From Lineus longissimus (Eukaryota; Nemertea; Pilidiophora; Heteronemertea; Lineidae): a DNA stretch of 64,000 nucleotides. Positions 45,613 to 57,040 of this stretch are shown piece after piece (position 1 is the first letter of the stretch; every line of letters begins with the position of its first letter). The DNA lies in the NCBI RefSeq assembly GCF_910592395.1, contig NC_088313.1, positions 9,116,501-9,180,500 of the forward strand. The letters are read 5' to 3'. Made by a program: the position numbers and the translations under genes. Under the pieces are notes generated by a model. It saw only the letters and a program-made list of their open reading frames with translations, did no database searches and had not been told where the DNA came from.

Positions 45613-46490
45613 ATGCATGGAAAAGTGAGTAGCGGCTGTCACACCACAACCAGATCGAACAGTGCGCCGTGAATGCAAGCCGCTGACCTCGGCGGCGGAG
45701 AGTCAGTAGCCTTCTCTTTGATCTCTTTGATCTGGCACCGCATGCACTAAATTATTTATTTTTAACTGAGCGGCGGCGAATAAGCTGTCCTAATTTCACG
45801 TCAATCATCGACACACGCGATGCTTGGATGGGGCTACGCACTACATATCAGCGGCTCTAGTGTTGAGATTGGAATAGGTCTTAAATGCTGGTGACGACGG
45901 AGGAAATTGCGCGCGAATTCATTGATTCGTTTGCATGGGTCTGTCGATTTGTGAGCATGGATACTTATCAGCTGAGCAGGGTCAATCGTCACTGATTATC
46001 AAATAGATATTAAAGGCCTATGCAGTCCTTTTCTCTCGTTGGGTCTGCTTGTAAGCGGTGCAATGTAAGTCTAGCTGAGCGATTTTTTCAGCTTACTTCA
46101 GTCTTAGTTGATTGAGGTTGCCGATCAACATGCTACCAGCTTTGTTATCTCCGAATTTTTGAAGCTCTACGTATTTTATTTATAGTGAGATGATATTTTA
46201 CAACCGAAAAACGGCATTATTCAAGCCTAAACTGCCGCACGCATCGGCAGGAAATCTGCGCTCCAGATGCCGGGAAATCACGTCTAAGCCATTCTAGAAT
46301 TCGACATTTTCTGGGGGAGGTCCCCCAGACTCCCCGCTCGAGAGCGCGCCTGCGGCGCGCATCACCGACTTCGTTGGCGATAGTATCAGTGATCGGGGCT
46401 AAACCGCCCAGATTAAATTAAGACCTGTGGGGAAGGCTGCCCACTAACACTTAGAAAAACTATTACAAACACAAATAAATATCTTTTTGC
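45613..46490. other. No gene recognised
   Basis: The stretch includes a GC-rich pair of short hairpins near 46315-46360 (GGGGGAGGTCCCCC and GCGCGCCTGCGGCGCGC). No coding signal was seen. Confidence 0.4.
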
Positions 46491-46492
46491 AG

Positions 46493-47702
46493 GATCAGCG
46501 GTTGGAGAAGCATTGGGGCAGAGGAACAGATCGGAATCCACAACACAAGAAAGTGAGGGTGATGGAAAGGTATGAACTCTTCATAATTATAGCGCTTTGA
46601 TACTGTGGCTGGAAAGGAAAATTAATAATTTTTTTCTCAGCGGTAACTCAGGGGCACAACTTATTATCTCGGGGAGGGGGGGGAAGGGGGTGATGACTTA
46701 TCATCTCGAGGGGAAAGACTTTTCATCTCTGGGTATGACCACATCCCCGCATTATCACTGACCTTCTGTCACACTATATCTGCTGAGAGGGTCATTGCTT
46801 TGAGTGACTTTTAAAGTGGTCTACCGCTGATGTCTTTTGCTAGCATGGCCCTTTTTGATAACCACTTGTGTTATGGACCTCAAACATGTAAGAGTAGGCC
46901 AAACTCAAATGAGACAACAAGCAAAGCTCCATCAACTACTTATTTTCGTATCTTCATTTGCAATCTTTCATAGGTTACATGGGAATTCGCTATTACCGCA
47001 GACCTCCATCAAGCTTCGGAAAATATCTTCACGCATGCAGCAGCTGGATCACAGTGCTGTACTATCAGCGTGACGGCTTTGGTAGCAGCCTATGCAAAAT
47101 CACCAAAAGACTGGACTTCAGATAACCTAAATGAGATTGTTCATGAAGGGGATCAAAATCACTTAAAAGCTCTGCTTTTAAAAGGATGGCCTGAAGAGAG
47201 GAATGAAACTAGGCTAGATCTAGATGAAATTCCGAATATAATAACATGCAGAGTCGATGGAACTAAAGTTAAAGCTAGCATTGGTATACTGACAGGGAAG
47301 GGCTCTTATGGACTTCACGGCCTAAATGTGCTACTGGAGGCAATTGCACAGCGACCTACTAGTTCTTTTGTCCTGAGACGTGGTGCGAAATGTACAGCGG
47401 TCCTTCGATGTCAACAAGGTGGTTACAGTTTCTTCGACAGTCACGCTTGTAACCTGCGGGGATCACAGGATCCAGACGGCACTGCGGTTCTGATGCATTT
47501 CAAGACAGCTAAGATAATGGTCAGTTACTTGCAGACTTTGATACATGTTGAAGCCAGAACTCAACAACATGATGTTACTCCGATAGATGTGGTAATCTTG
47601 GGAAACATTCAGTATTCGCAAGGTAAGAGTCATTCCCTACCTGTATTTTATATGGATCGGCTACAGAGACTAAAAAAGGCTTTTGAGTTTTACCTGGGCT
47701 AA
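46493..47702 (+). CDS. Cysteine-protease-like protein, two visible exons, 3' part of a gene
   Basis: Exon 46493-46569 (acceptor TTTTTGCAG, donor GTATGA) encodes SAVGEALGQRNRSESTTQES. It joins in phase to exon 46974-47702 (acceptor CTTTCATAG), which ends at TAA. The second exon has AAAGSQCCTISVTALVAAYA, WTSDNLNEIVHEGDQNHLKA, GLHGLNVLLEAIAQRP and YSFFDSHACNLRGSQDPDGT. A Gln-Cys near the start followed about 125 residues later by an Asp-Ser-His motif fits the papain-like or OTU-like Cys/His proteases carried by some large eukaryotic transposons. That is an inference from spacing. The second exon is fully open (242 codons). The first exon or exons with the initiator were not located. The MULE-like exons that follow may belong to the same mobile unit. 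Confidence 0.6.
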
Positions 47703-49042
47703 GGTGCAAGAAATATCAGGAAAATTATTTATCGGTGTCAAACAAAGTGCGAAATTCATTCCGGGCAAATAACCTTTAAAAACAACTAACTCAGGGCCTT
47801 CTCTTGGCAAACAAGCATGCCTGCATGTACAAAATTCAGGTAAAAGTTAATCGCCACCAGATATATCTGAAAATGAGATGAAATGTATGAAAGCAGGGTT
47901 ATTTTGATATCAACCAATTTCTTACACGTGGACATGTCAGTGGCCCTGAACTGCCTTACCTGCATGAACAAAAAAAGGGTAAGACAGGGAGGGAGTGACC
48001 AGAACCATAATTGACCCAACTCCTCGGAAAATGTGCTATATAATTCTTATCTCATTAGTTGCAGATGGATGCAAGTCATTAGACAATTCTTCTGCTGATA
48101 ACAAAGGGCTCCAACAAACAGATAGTGACTGTGACACGCATATTGCATCAGGAGAATGCGCAGGCAAGTGATATTTGAAACTCCAACCTGGACAATTAGA
48201 CATTGTATCAGTTGGTCAAATTGTGTTCGGTCCCAGTTTTGAGCACAGTGAGGTGTTTTAGCCACAAAGCTAAAGATATGTTCATTGAATTCCATGGATG
48301 TTGAAGTCCTGCACCTTGGCGATGATCTGAGAGTATTGCAATTAGTAATGGCAAAGAAATGAGCATAAGACGGGGTCCTCTCACAAAAAAATCAACTTCC
48401 TGACAACCATCCAAGAACCAACCAACTTTGCAGACCTTCCTATTGAGTTCATTATTTGGATGAGAAGAACAGTAGTTTGGAGATTACCTCTAACATGCAA
48501 CTCATTGACTGGAGTCCAAAATGTTATGTAATCTTACCAAGATGCCAGCCCGCTGGGTAAACCACCTTTCTTGTTGGCCCCCTTTTCAGGGTGTTCTTAT
48601 TTTCTTCGAACAGATTATGAGTGGTCAAGTCAGAGAAGTTATCAGGGCAAATCTCTCATTTAAATGGGGTCACAGAGCCAGATGCATTTCCAAATAGTCA
48701 TGCATGTCGCGGTAAGTTAATTCACATAATATTTATTCAGTCTTAAGCACTGTACATTTTGTATTGTTTAATTATTTTCACTGAATAAAGCACTTTTTGT
48801 AAAAAAAAAGATATTCATTTCAAAGTGAAAGGGGATGTCACACCAAAGAAGATAACATGAAGTTGTACGAACATGGGCTTTGTAAATATTGATATTCTAA
48901 TCTCACGTGTTGTTTTTTTTTTCTTTCATAGGATATAGCAGGAACCTGAATCACAAGGACGGAGCTTATGACAGGACCAGCACAGCAAGTGTCGACAACA
49001 ATTACAATTATCAGGTATGTTTTGTAAAAGTTTGTGAACTGT

Positions 49043-49110
49043 TAGCTCACATGGCTTAGGTGAGCTCATGTCATCACGTCTTGTCCGTGGTCCGTCATCC
49101 GGCCACGTTG
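49043..49110 (-). repeat. Terminal fragment related to dispersed family A, inverted
   Basis: The TAGCTCACATGG..TAGGTGAGCT hairpin is followed by CGTCTTGTCCGTGGTCCGTC. This is the inverted counterpart of the ACGGACGAC tract plus AGGTGAGCT hairpin that ends family A copy 1. The adjoining body to about 49390 was not aligned. Confidence 0.4.
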
Positions 49111-49641
49111 CCAGTGTGCGTATTAAGGTCCGTCAACAATGGTGGTCATACAGGCTTAATGTCATGCCTGAAATACTCTGACCTAGCTAGACCTTTCAAG
49201 GTTACTGATGTCGAACTCCAAATTTTTGCGAAGCTGGCACATTTCATGATTAAAATTGCTACACCTGCTGGCTATAGTGGTCTTCACGTGACGTCACACT
49301 TCACGCTGCTCCATAACATGTTTTTCAGTGCAAAAATAAACCGTTTGAAACTGGTTCTTACCCGCCCTTGACCCGAATTGTGCACAAGTAATGCTTCAAA
49401 TTATTTACGATATTAACCTCTACTACATGTATGATGTGCAGTCATGTGACTTCCAATATTTATGCCGCCATATTGGACGGCAAAACAGGCAGAGCAGTCA
49501 GTGACACCAAGTTAGAAAATTCTTGAGCAGCGAATGCCCCAACCCATCATTTTCGAAACACGCGAACCATCTGCCAGAATGCACATGATTCTCAGGAGTT
49601 TGGGAAAGTCCAGTGTGTTAGTATAATAACTTTTCCTTATA

Positions 49642-50695
49642 CAGTGGAACCCCGGTAACACGACCACCCAAGGGACTAAGCCGAAGTGGTCGTGTTACCG
49701 GGGTGGTCGCGTTAGTGAATTTAAGAATCATAAGTAGGTTTTCCCGCCAAAACATCGTCCTGCTGTGTGTACATTGACATGCATTAATGACTACGCCACC
49801 GGGTGATTCGATAATTTTGTGTGTATATTACGAATAAAAAATCATTTTCTTGAGTGTTTTGCGTTTAATTTGCAACTTATGTAAATGAGTAAATAAACTG
49901 ACGAGAGCTAATTAGACCAAACATTACATTAAAACTTGAGCATGCTAATTAGAACAAGCATGTAATTCACACCATCGGCAGCTGCCCTTCTTGATGTCAA
50001 GCTAATATTCCCGCTAACATTGAGAGAGGTGATGTGAGAAGATGTTGAGAATTCTTCCTGATGTCTTCCTGCTTTAACATTAGCCAATTTGAACTGGTAC
50101 TGATTAAATCATCTTTTTAATAACGTATTTTATCAACATTACGACGTAGTAAGCATTCTTTACTTTGAGTATCGGTACTCTTACTAATCAACATAATTTA
50201 TTTGTCCTAAAAACTACGTGTGCATGCCTCTTGACATCATTAATACTAAATGATGAAAAAACAAACCGTGAGTCGAAAAGGAAGTTTATTCTTCATTTTA
50301 TTTGCGCTTACATTTGATCAAACCTTGCAGGAATTATACTTGAAGTATAGTTCCTCCAAGATCAAACTCACTTACACATCATTTATTTTCATATGGATTC
50401 CCATGGTCATTGTGTTCGAGGTGCTAATTATCAACACGGATTTGCGAGAAGGTGCCAATTGATACCATGCAGTCATGGTTGATTACGGCAATTAGGCCTC
50501 ATGGTCGCGTTAGCGGGGTTAATTTGCAGTTTGGGACCGACCAAGCTGGTGGTCGCGGTCTGGGTACCGGGGTGGTCGTGTTAGCGAGGGCCAGTTAATG
50601 GGAATTAGAGAGAAAACCATTCGGGACCGGAGAATTTTGGTCGTGTTCGCGGGGTGGTCGCGTTACTGAGGTGGTCGCCGACCGGGGTTCCACTG
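49642..50695. mobile_element. Non-autonomous pogo/Tigger-type element, 1054 bp, TA duplication
   Basis: The left end CAGTGGAACCCCGGTAACAC and the right end GACCGGGGTTCCACTG are inverted, with TA directly outside each (49640-49641 and 50696-50697). CAGTGGAACCCC with TA duplication is the pogo/Tigger terminus. The subterminal parts carry several GTGGTCGYGTT repeats. There is no transposase domain inside. It lies in the intron just before the main MULE-like exon. Confidence 0.88.
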
Positions 50696-51626
50696 TACAA
50701 CTATTTCGTATTTCCAGCCAGTTCGTGACGGTGAAGATTTCACACTCGGGAGTTCTTTGGATCCACTGACGTATCATGAAGGAGATCAGTTACTACCAAT
50801 ATACAGAAAAGGGCTACCTGATAGATTTTCGTCAACTGCAGCCGTTAAGATCCTCCTCAAATCGAAGCATCCACGTTGCACAAAATTGCCACTCAGAGTG
50901 AGACATAACTGTGCATTCCTTGTCGACTTGACCAGTTTCGAATCTCGAGAGGACGTGAAAGCTGATATGAATGGGACATATTGAAACAACTTAGTGTGCG
51001 GAAACTGCACCGTTGAAACTAAATCTGCAGTTGAATTTGACATGCACACTATTTGCAGAGGTAAAAATGATATTCCAGACTCGGTGTCAGAGAAGAGATA
51101 TTACTTGTCAATTAACTCTAGAGAAAATTGTGTCGGTTTGTGCAGGTCAATTTTTATGTTGTTAAATAATCGAGGTGAAGTCGTTGATAATGTATGTTTG
51201 TTACAATATCACATTGCGAAGAAGCTTGGAAAGACAAGTGTCGAAATTGAGGTTGCTTCTCATGGTAATCGTAAGCATGGCATTAAACCGTTTTTCCGAA
51301 TGCAAAAGAGCACCCTTGATAAGATGAAAGATCTACTTAGGGATGGGTCAAATGCAGCCATTGTCTATCAGCATATGTCAAGGTGGGATGGAGGCATAGC
51401 TGCTGTTCGCAATCCAGGACAAATACGGAGACACAAACAACAAGTCTACCAATTCAAGTGGCATATGGATGAAACAGATGAAATTGGAGATTTACAGTTC
51501 TATGCAGGAACACTTGAGGAGCCCATCGTATTTGACCACCATGATTGCCCGGGTGCGGACCTCTGGACGCAAGGGCCCAACGCGCCGCGTAGCGGCAAAA
51601 AAGCGAAGCTGGCGAAACATTTATAA

Positions 51627-53075
51627 CGGGTCACCGTCACTTATTATTGGACTTATAGCGCATTTACGGGGTTGCAACTATTTTGCTTTATAGTGTCACC
51701 AGGAAAAAAAAGCATGCGACCTAACGCCGATCTATTTGTATAAAGTGATAATTTGAAGGTATATAGTAGGAAATATCAATAAAATAATCATTCCATGTCG
51801 TCTTTTGAGGGCATTTTTGATTGTAAAAAATATATGTGTACGTCACCGTAGTCTCTGCAATGATAATTTTATCAGAGCAGTCTCGCGCAAGTAGAAGTTC
51901 TTTACCTATTAGTTCTTCATTTATTAGTCTCAACGTCTGGCGCAAAGCCAGACGTTTTCCATTACGATTTCACTACGATGTTTGACAAGAAGGAGCAGTG
52001 CGCGAGATATGCTAATGAGCAGACTTCCCTCGCTTGAGTTTCTGAAGAATGTTCCATATCGCGCTAAGCTCATCACTGCTGATTATGACAGGCGTGCAAC
52101 GGTAGGTATTTGCTCCCCAACTTCCACCCTAATACGGTACAATAAGTTACCATTTGATGGGAATGGGACAATGCCCTCACTGTGTATGGAGTCATAGGGA
52201 TAAGAAGACATTATTCATTAGTGTTGGTACAAGTGATTTTGCCCAAAAAGCATGTGCATTCAAAAAACAAAATATGCAAGGTATCACGTACATGACCATG
52301 ACGACGTGCAGAAAGTGCACTGGCCAGTGCATACCCTATGGCTATGTACTAGTAAACATGGTAAACATGAACAACATCATTATTCATCGGCAGTTCATTT
52401 TACTCCGAGCTTTTCCTGAAACATATAGCCATGATGATTAGGCCTACCATGTACCATGACATGACCAATAACAGCACTAGATCATGTAGATGTCAACAAG
52501 TTCACATGAACCGTATAATCCCGCATGGCGCATGTGGGGCATGCGTCTAAACCAAAGCCCCAAAATCACTTGTTTTGGTCTATTTCACTTGTGTTTCCCC
52601 CGTCTCCCAGTCCATAATACATTTACAGTTTACAATCCCCGATCATGGCCCAAGAAAAGGTCATCGGTAGACTAAAGGAACACAATTGTTCAATGGATTT
52701 ATAGTTGAATGCGATCAAACTACGTCTTTTCAATCGTGGATTGTAAATTTAACCCCATGGGCCTAGGGAAGGCCCTATAACAATACTTTCGACACAGTTA
52801 TTATCTCCGCTGCCTCCACCATGTTACACGCAGTGCTCACTGCTGATTTTAAAAAATGTACCACCTAGTCAAAACAGGACATATGTTCTTCTAGGAATAG
52901 ATCTCTTTCCAATATTTCGTCATTCCACTATCGTCATCACCTCATGATACTTTCATTGACATTACAGGCACACATCCACAGAGCACTCTTCAAATCATCT
53001 ACACAGTGGTTATCCAACTAGGATTATAAAGGTAATTTCTAAGCCCCGCACAGTGGGTTTCACTCTTGATAAAGG
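51627..53075. repeat. Non-coding region with dispersed repeat blocks
   Basis: The segment 51966-52100 (ATGTTTGACAAGAAGGAGCA and following) is repeated at 53938-54063. The segment 52895-53035 (CACTATCGTCATCACCTCAT, GACATTACAGGCACACAT) is repeated at 53255-53405. No gene is recognised otherwise. Confidence 0.5.
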
Positions 53076-54352
53076 GGCACTATTGCTAGCAGCTAGGTAG
53101 GCAAGATAAAGTTAGACGAAGTAGCCGATAGGGGTCTCTCACCCCTCAAAGTCCGTCACAACTATTCAAGCTTGTACTAGGAATACATGCAGCGCTGACT
53201 CTCACAAGACCCAATGGGAATGTCGCACAATCATCTGTCAAAAACAAGACCTATGTTGTAGTATGATCTCTTGCCAATATTTAATAATTGCACTATCGTC
53301 ATCACCTCATCATACTTCATTGACATTGCAGGCACACATTGACATAGACCACTGTTGCAATGAACGACACAGTCGCTATCCAAGTAGCATTATAGAGGTA
53401 ATTATCATTATCATACCTCATTAGCATGTGAACCAATCGCGTCGCGTCCTTTGCGATCACGGCAAAGCCTCATGGAATAATGTCTTTCACCGTTGAATAA
53501 TTTTTCATATTCCATGCCTACAACTTCAATTTCTTCATATTCCATGGCTAGAAGTTCAATACTAATATAATATCCAAGATAAAGTTACATGAAGTAGTCA
53601 ATAGGGGTCTCTCACCTCTCACTGTATGTCCACACTATTCACGCTTGTACGAGGAATACATTCAATGCTGAATCTAACAACACCCAGTGCCCTTACTCTG
53701 TATATTATAGTCACTGGAAGATGGCCCATTTCACTCCTTGCTTCTACTTCACCTATAGTCTCATTGCATACGCCTCAGTTCTATGATATCACATTCACTT
53801 TCAGCTGTCATGCAACGCAACAACTGTGCTATCTGCCATCGCACATCAACGAAGAAGTGCAGCCGCCCACATTCCACCTCACATCTGTCCGACCAGCTGC
53901 AATCCTCGAGGACGCCCCACTGTACCACGATTTCACTACGATGTTTGACAAGAAGGAGCAGTGCGCGAGATAGGCTAATGAGCAGACTTCCCTCGCTTGA
54001 GTTTCGGAAGAATGTTCCATATCGCGCTAAGCTGACCACTGCTGACCATGACAGGCGTGCATTGGACTGGTACAGGTTGGAACTGAACATTGAATATGCT
54101 GGTGGTGACGCTTTCTGATGAGAAGTTGGTCGTGACTGATGCAGTATTGTTGGACTTGTCCACAGCATCGTTCAATCATTGCTCTCTGAGCTGCCTTGAT
54201 TCTGTACTTACCCAAATACTAAGACCAAATGCCTGTTGACTGTGCTTTAAGAGAGACTGGCGCCATGCCTAGAGATATGACTGACCCCTATTGGCAAATT
54301 TGTATGACTTTATCTTGCCTACCTAGCTGCTGCCTATAGTCTCCCTTTAACT
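53076..54352. mobile_element. Probable composite element with inverted ends and a MYND-like remnant
   Basis: The left AGCAGCTAGGTAGGCAAGAT and the right ATCTTGCCTACCTAGCTGCT are exact inverted copies at the ends; the right continues as CTATAGTCTCCCTTTAA, ending in TTAA. The block GAAGTAG, then GATAGGGGTCTCTCAC (from 53116), recurs with changes at 53593. A plus-strand frame from 53783 contains NNCAICHRTSTKKCSRPHST, resembling a MYND zinc finger with later Cys positions lost, and then many stops. Confidence 0.5.
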
Positions 54353-54587
54353 GCGGAACACTTCAAAGTCGATAAAATGCCATGTTCCACCTTTTAATGT
54401 GTTCAGACCGCCATTTTCAAAATAATCAAGTCAGGACACTGGCTTCTAGTCTCATAATAAATTTTGCTTTCCTCAATAATAACATTTCTTCTTCTTCAAT
54501 GCTTTCATCATTCCAAACTTCTCCTCCTCTGACTTTTACAGGGGTACAGTCATGGCAATCAAAACCCAAATACTGAGACCAAATGCC

Positions 54588-54649
54588 TGTTGACTGTGCT
54601 TTAAGAGAGACTGGCGCCATGCCTAGTCTCTCTTAAAGCACAGTCAACA
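54588..54649. repeat. Perfect 25-bp stem, 12-base loop
   Basis: TGTTGACTGTGCTTTAAGAG continues into AGACT (54588-54612) and pairs exactly with 54625-54649; the loop is GGCGCCATGCCT. A 66-bp direct copy of the left arm and loop lies near 54208-54275, without the second arm. Confidence 0.9.
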
Positions 54650-54778
54650 GACACCAACCCCCTCAGACTCAGAAACCACAAACGCCCAACCCTTCCTGCT
54701 ACCTTAATACTTCTGGATTTTTGGAACGGAACAGATGAGTTCAGATCTTTCGAGATTTCAAGAAACTTTCAAGAAACT

Positions 54779-54940
54779 ATACGTTTAGTGTTCGATTTCA
54801 GAAAATTTGAGGTTACACCCTTCACGTATCGGAACCTTTTACTCACTCACCAAAGGACAGGGATAGCACCAATATTCCTTGGCCCAACAGCCCTTCATGA
54901 GAAGAAGGATAAAGGTACGTTCAGTAGACAATGGCTGACA
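54779..54940 (+). pseudogene. MULE transposase fragment
   Basis: The frame contains RKFEVTPFTYRNLLL and RTGIAPIFLGPTALHEKKDK. The VTP.TYR..L...RTG..P.FLGP...H..KD pattern occurs in animal MULE proteins ahead of the second catalytic Asp. About 50 residues only. Confidence 0.5.
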
Positions 54941-54983
54941 ATGGCTTGTTTCCCGCTCAGAGAAGCATGCGCATAGTAACACG

Positions 54984-55905
54984 TTGGTAGGCCAAGCAGA
55001 TGGGAATAGTACCCGCCCCGCTCTTCAAGCCACAGGAGAAGTTCACGCCGCCTGTCCAACAGCGAACCCGAACACGTGCAAAGAGCCCAAACCAGCCCGT
55101 CATGCAACCAATCAGAGCGGAGCCGGCACCAACAGCTCCCCTGCCAGTGCCAGCTATTCAGCCAACCAGCCTTCGACTTGCAGCAGCAGCCAACGCCCGC
55201 ATTGAACAAACTCCTCCTACTCTGAGAACACAGCCTGAACCACGACTTCTTGATAAGAGAACTGTCAGATCAAATCCTATAGTACCACCCACAAGACATC
55301 CGCAGACGTCAGAGGAAGAGCACCAGGCACCATCAGCTGACCAGATACACCCAGCCGCACCTTTGATAACAAACATCAAGGCTGTTAGCCAAACACATTC
55401 CAAAGCAGTATGAGCTTGATCGTGTGTTAGAGATTATCAAGAGGAAGGTTATTAGGGATTATAGTCTCCCAATTGAGGTTAATGCTCTGCGCATGGCTCA
55501 ACAGGCTTCTCCAGCATTTAAAAGTGTGTACGATTACATAGCGCACAACATTTTGCCAAGCGATAAGCGTGCCGCTCTGTCTATTATGCTAAGGTCGGAA
55601 CAGTTCTTACTACTACTACTACTAGTGAATGATATGTTGTTTAGATTGTTTTTCCATACCAATGATGATCATTTCAGTTTTCAGTTAGCTATTCCTGAGC
55701 AGTACAGCAACACAATCATAAGCAAATATCACTGCTTAGTTCCCACACAGGTACAGTAAAAACCTATCTGATGCACCGTAAAAATGTCTATTTCTGCGAC
55801 AACATGTTTGAGCATATAGCGAGCTACATCAAAGGTTGTTCACGGTGTCAGCAGATAAAAGGTAAAACCGATAATTTGCGACCATTTCACCCACCGAAAT
55901 TCAGT
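54984..55905 (+). pseudogene. Ty3/gypsy pol fragment (linker and integrase zinc-binding domain)
   Basis: A Pro/Gln/Ala-rich linker (55000-55413, e.g. PAPTAPLPVPAIQPTSLR) is followed in another frame by VLEIIKRKVIRDYSLPIEVN and DHFSFQLAIPEQYSNTIISK. After a further shift comes TGTVKTYLMHRKNVYFCDNM, then YIKGCSRCQQIKGKTDNLRP and FHPP. The last part is the HHCC zinc-binding head of a gypsy integrase (His replaced at the start, CxxC present). It stops where dispersed family A copy 2 begins, so that repeat probably truncates it. Confidence 0.75.
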
Positions 55906-56358
55906 GTCTGCGGTAATATGGCATAGGGAGTCATGTGCATCAAATTTCAAGTTCATAGCTTTAGCGGTTAGGAAACGTGCCACAGTCACACCCAAATGGC
56001 GAATTTACACCATTTGACCTCGGTGACCTTGAAAACAAGTCAAATCAGATATCTGATGTGTGATGTTTTCTTGCTAGGAGTACCTACCATAAAAATTTTA
56101 TCAAAAACGGGTAACTCATAAGAGATATCACACTTTTTAGGTTTCCACTTCTGGCCCCCTGGTGGCCAAATAAAGAATCAGATCGGACTGAAATTCATTG
56201 TCAGAGATCGCCTGACCTGAGGGGTCCTGTGTACAAAGTTTTAAGTTCATAGCCCTAGCGGTTAAGAAACGTGCTACTGTTTTTGAAATAGGATACGACA
56301 ACGACGATGACGACGACGGACACTGTGGTATTGTATAGACTCCCCTACGGTGAGCCAA
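55906..56358 (+). mobile_element. Dispersed repeat family A, copy 2 (5'-truncated)
   Basis: Contains AAACGTGCCAC, ATTTGACCTCGGTGACCTTG (56014), CTGGCCCCCTGGTGGCC (56151), a short GAC-rich tract and the terminus CCTACGGTGAGCCAAAAA. The conserved 5' start is missing. Confidence 0.75.
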
Positions 56359-56814
56359 AAATTAAGGGTACACAGATTATGAATTAACTCAGGAATTTTC
56401 CAAAGACATTATTTATTCAAATCTTTTATTTTGTAAAGAAGTTATATTGTGCGATGTTTGATACTAATTGGAGAGTTTTGTAATTACATGTATATGTATG
56501 TACTATCTACCTGGACTTTTTCACGAATTGTTGTAAGACCCTCTGCTGCTTTTTTCAGTATTGAATTAACCTTTTCACCCCTGATTCCTGGTATACCGGT
56601 CCGTAAGTTTCGTCCCTGTTTCCCGGTTTAGCAGGCTGACAATCTTTTAAATTTCCCGCAGGCAACATCGGAACCTGCCTCATTAGGTTCAGCAATTTCC
56701 GGTAATGTATTGATCGATCTTCAGAATCCTGCAAGGTTTACCGATTCAAATCGCGTTTTTTGAGAAAAAAAAAGGTTTTTGTGGACCTGAAAGTTGTTGA
56801 CAGTTGAGATTTAA

Positions 56815-57039
56815 AAATAACAGCTGCAAGGTTTGTTGAGAATGCTTCTGATGACTCTGGAAAAGATTCTGACGATGATAATGGGCCGTCTGCTGCGAAT
56901 AATAACTTTCTGAATGTCAATGCAGGGCCCAATGTACAGAATGCAGACTATAGACAACTTTTCGTTGACAGTGATGATGATGACGATGTTTTCTTTGGTT
57001 TTCATGGTAACAGGAGTGATGTTGGTGACTTCAATTGGA
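56815..57039 (+). pseudogene. Acidic open-frame fragment, unassigned
   Basis: A frame with NASDDSGKDSDDDNGPSAAN and YRQLFVDSDDDDDVFFGFHG resembles the acidic N-terminus of transposases such as piggyBac. It is cut by family A copy 3 at 57040. Downstream of that repeat, 57760-57850 encodes FCHNAENCKNATCAGRMGHN in one frame, possibly a Cys/His piece of the same gene. Confidence 0.25.
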
Positions 57040-57040
57040 G

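Larger units (their letters stand above)
48065..51626 (+). pseudogene. MULE-like gene, N-terminal part, spliced, one in-frame TGA
   Basis: Exons 48065-48163 (GC donor, GCAAGT), 48932-49014 and 50718-51626 join in phase. The last exon encodes YHEGDQLLPIYRKGLPDRFS and RVRHNCAFLVDLTSFESRED, then a TGA at 50982-50984, then in the same frame LVCGNCTVETKSAV, YYLSINSRENCVGLCRSIFM, QYHIAKKLGKTSVEIEVASH and KSTLDKMKDLLRDGSNAAIV. It ends RHKQQVYQFKWHM and a Lys-rich tail to TAA at 51626. The order of a short zinc-type segment, a QY..K.....PHGN-like strand and the STL..LK motif matches the N-terminal region of animal MULE proteins. The RNase H core is missing; a possible continuation is at 54.8 kb. Probably dead. 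Confidence 0.5.

Noticed and set aside
46315-46360. GC-rich hairpins GGGGGAGGTCCCCC and GCGCGCCTGCGGCGCGC
   Set aside because: Short and without a second copy or gene context in the window; not enough to call a regulatory structure.
55000-55413. Pro/Ala/Gln-rich frame as a host low-complexity protein
   Set aside because: It is followed directly by gypsy-type linker and integrase zinc-binding sequence, so it is better read as part of a retrotransposon polyprotein.
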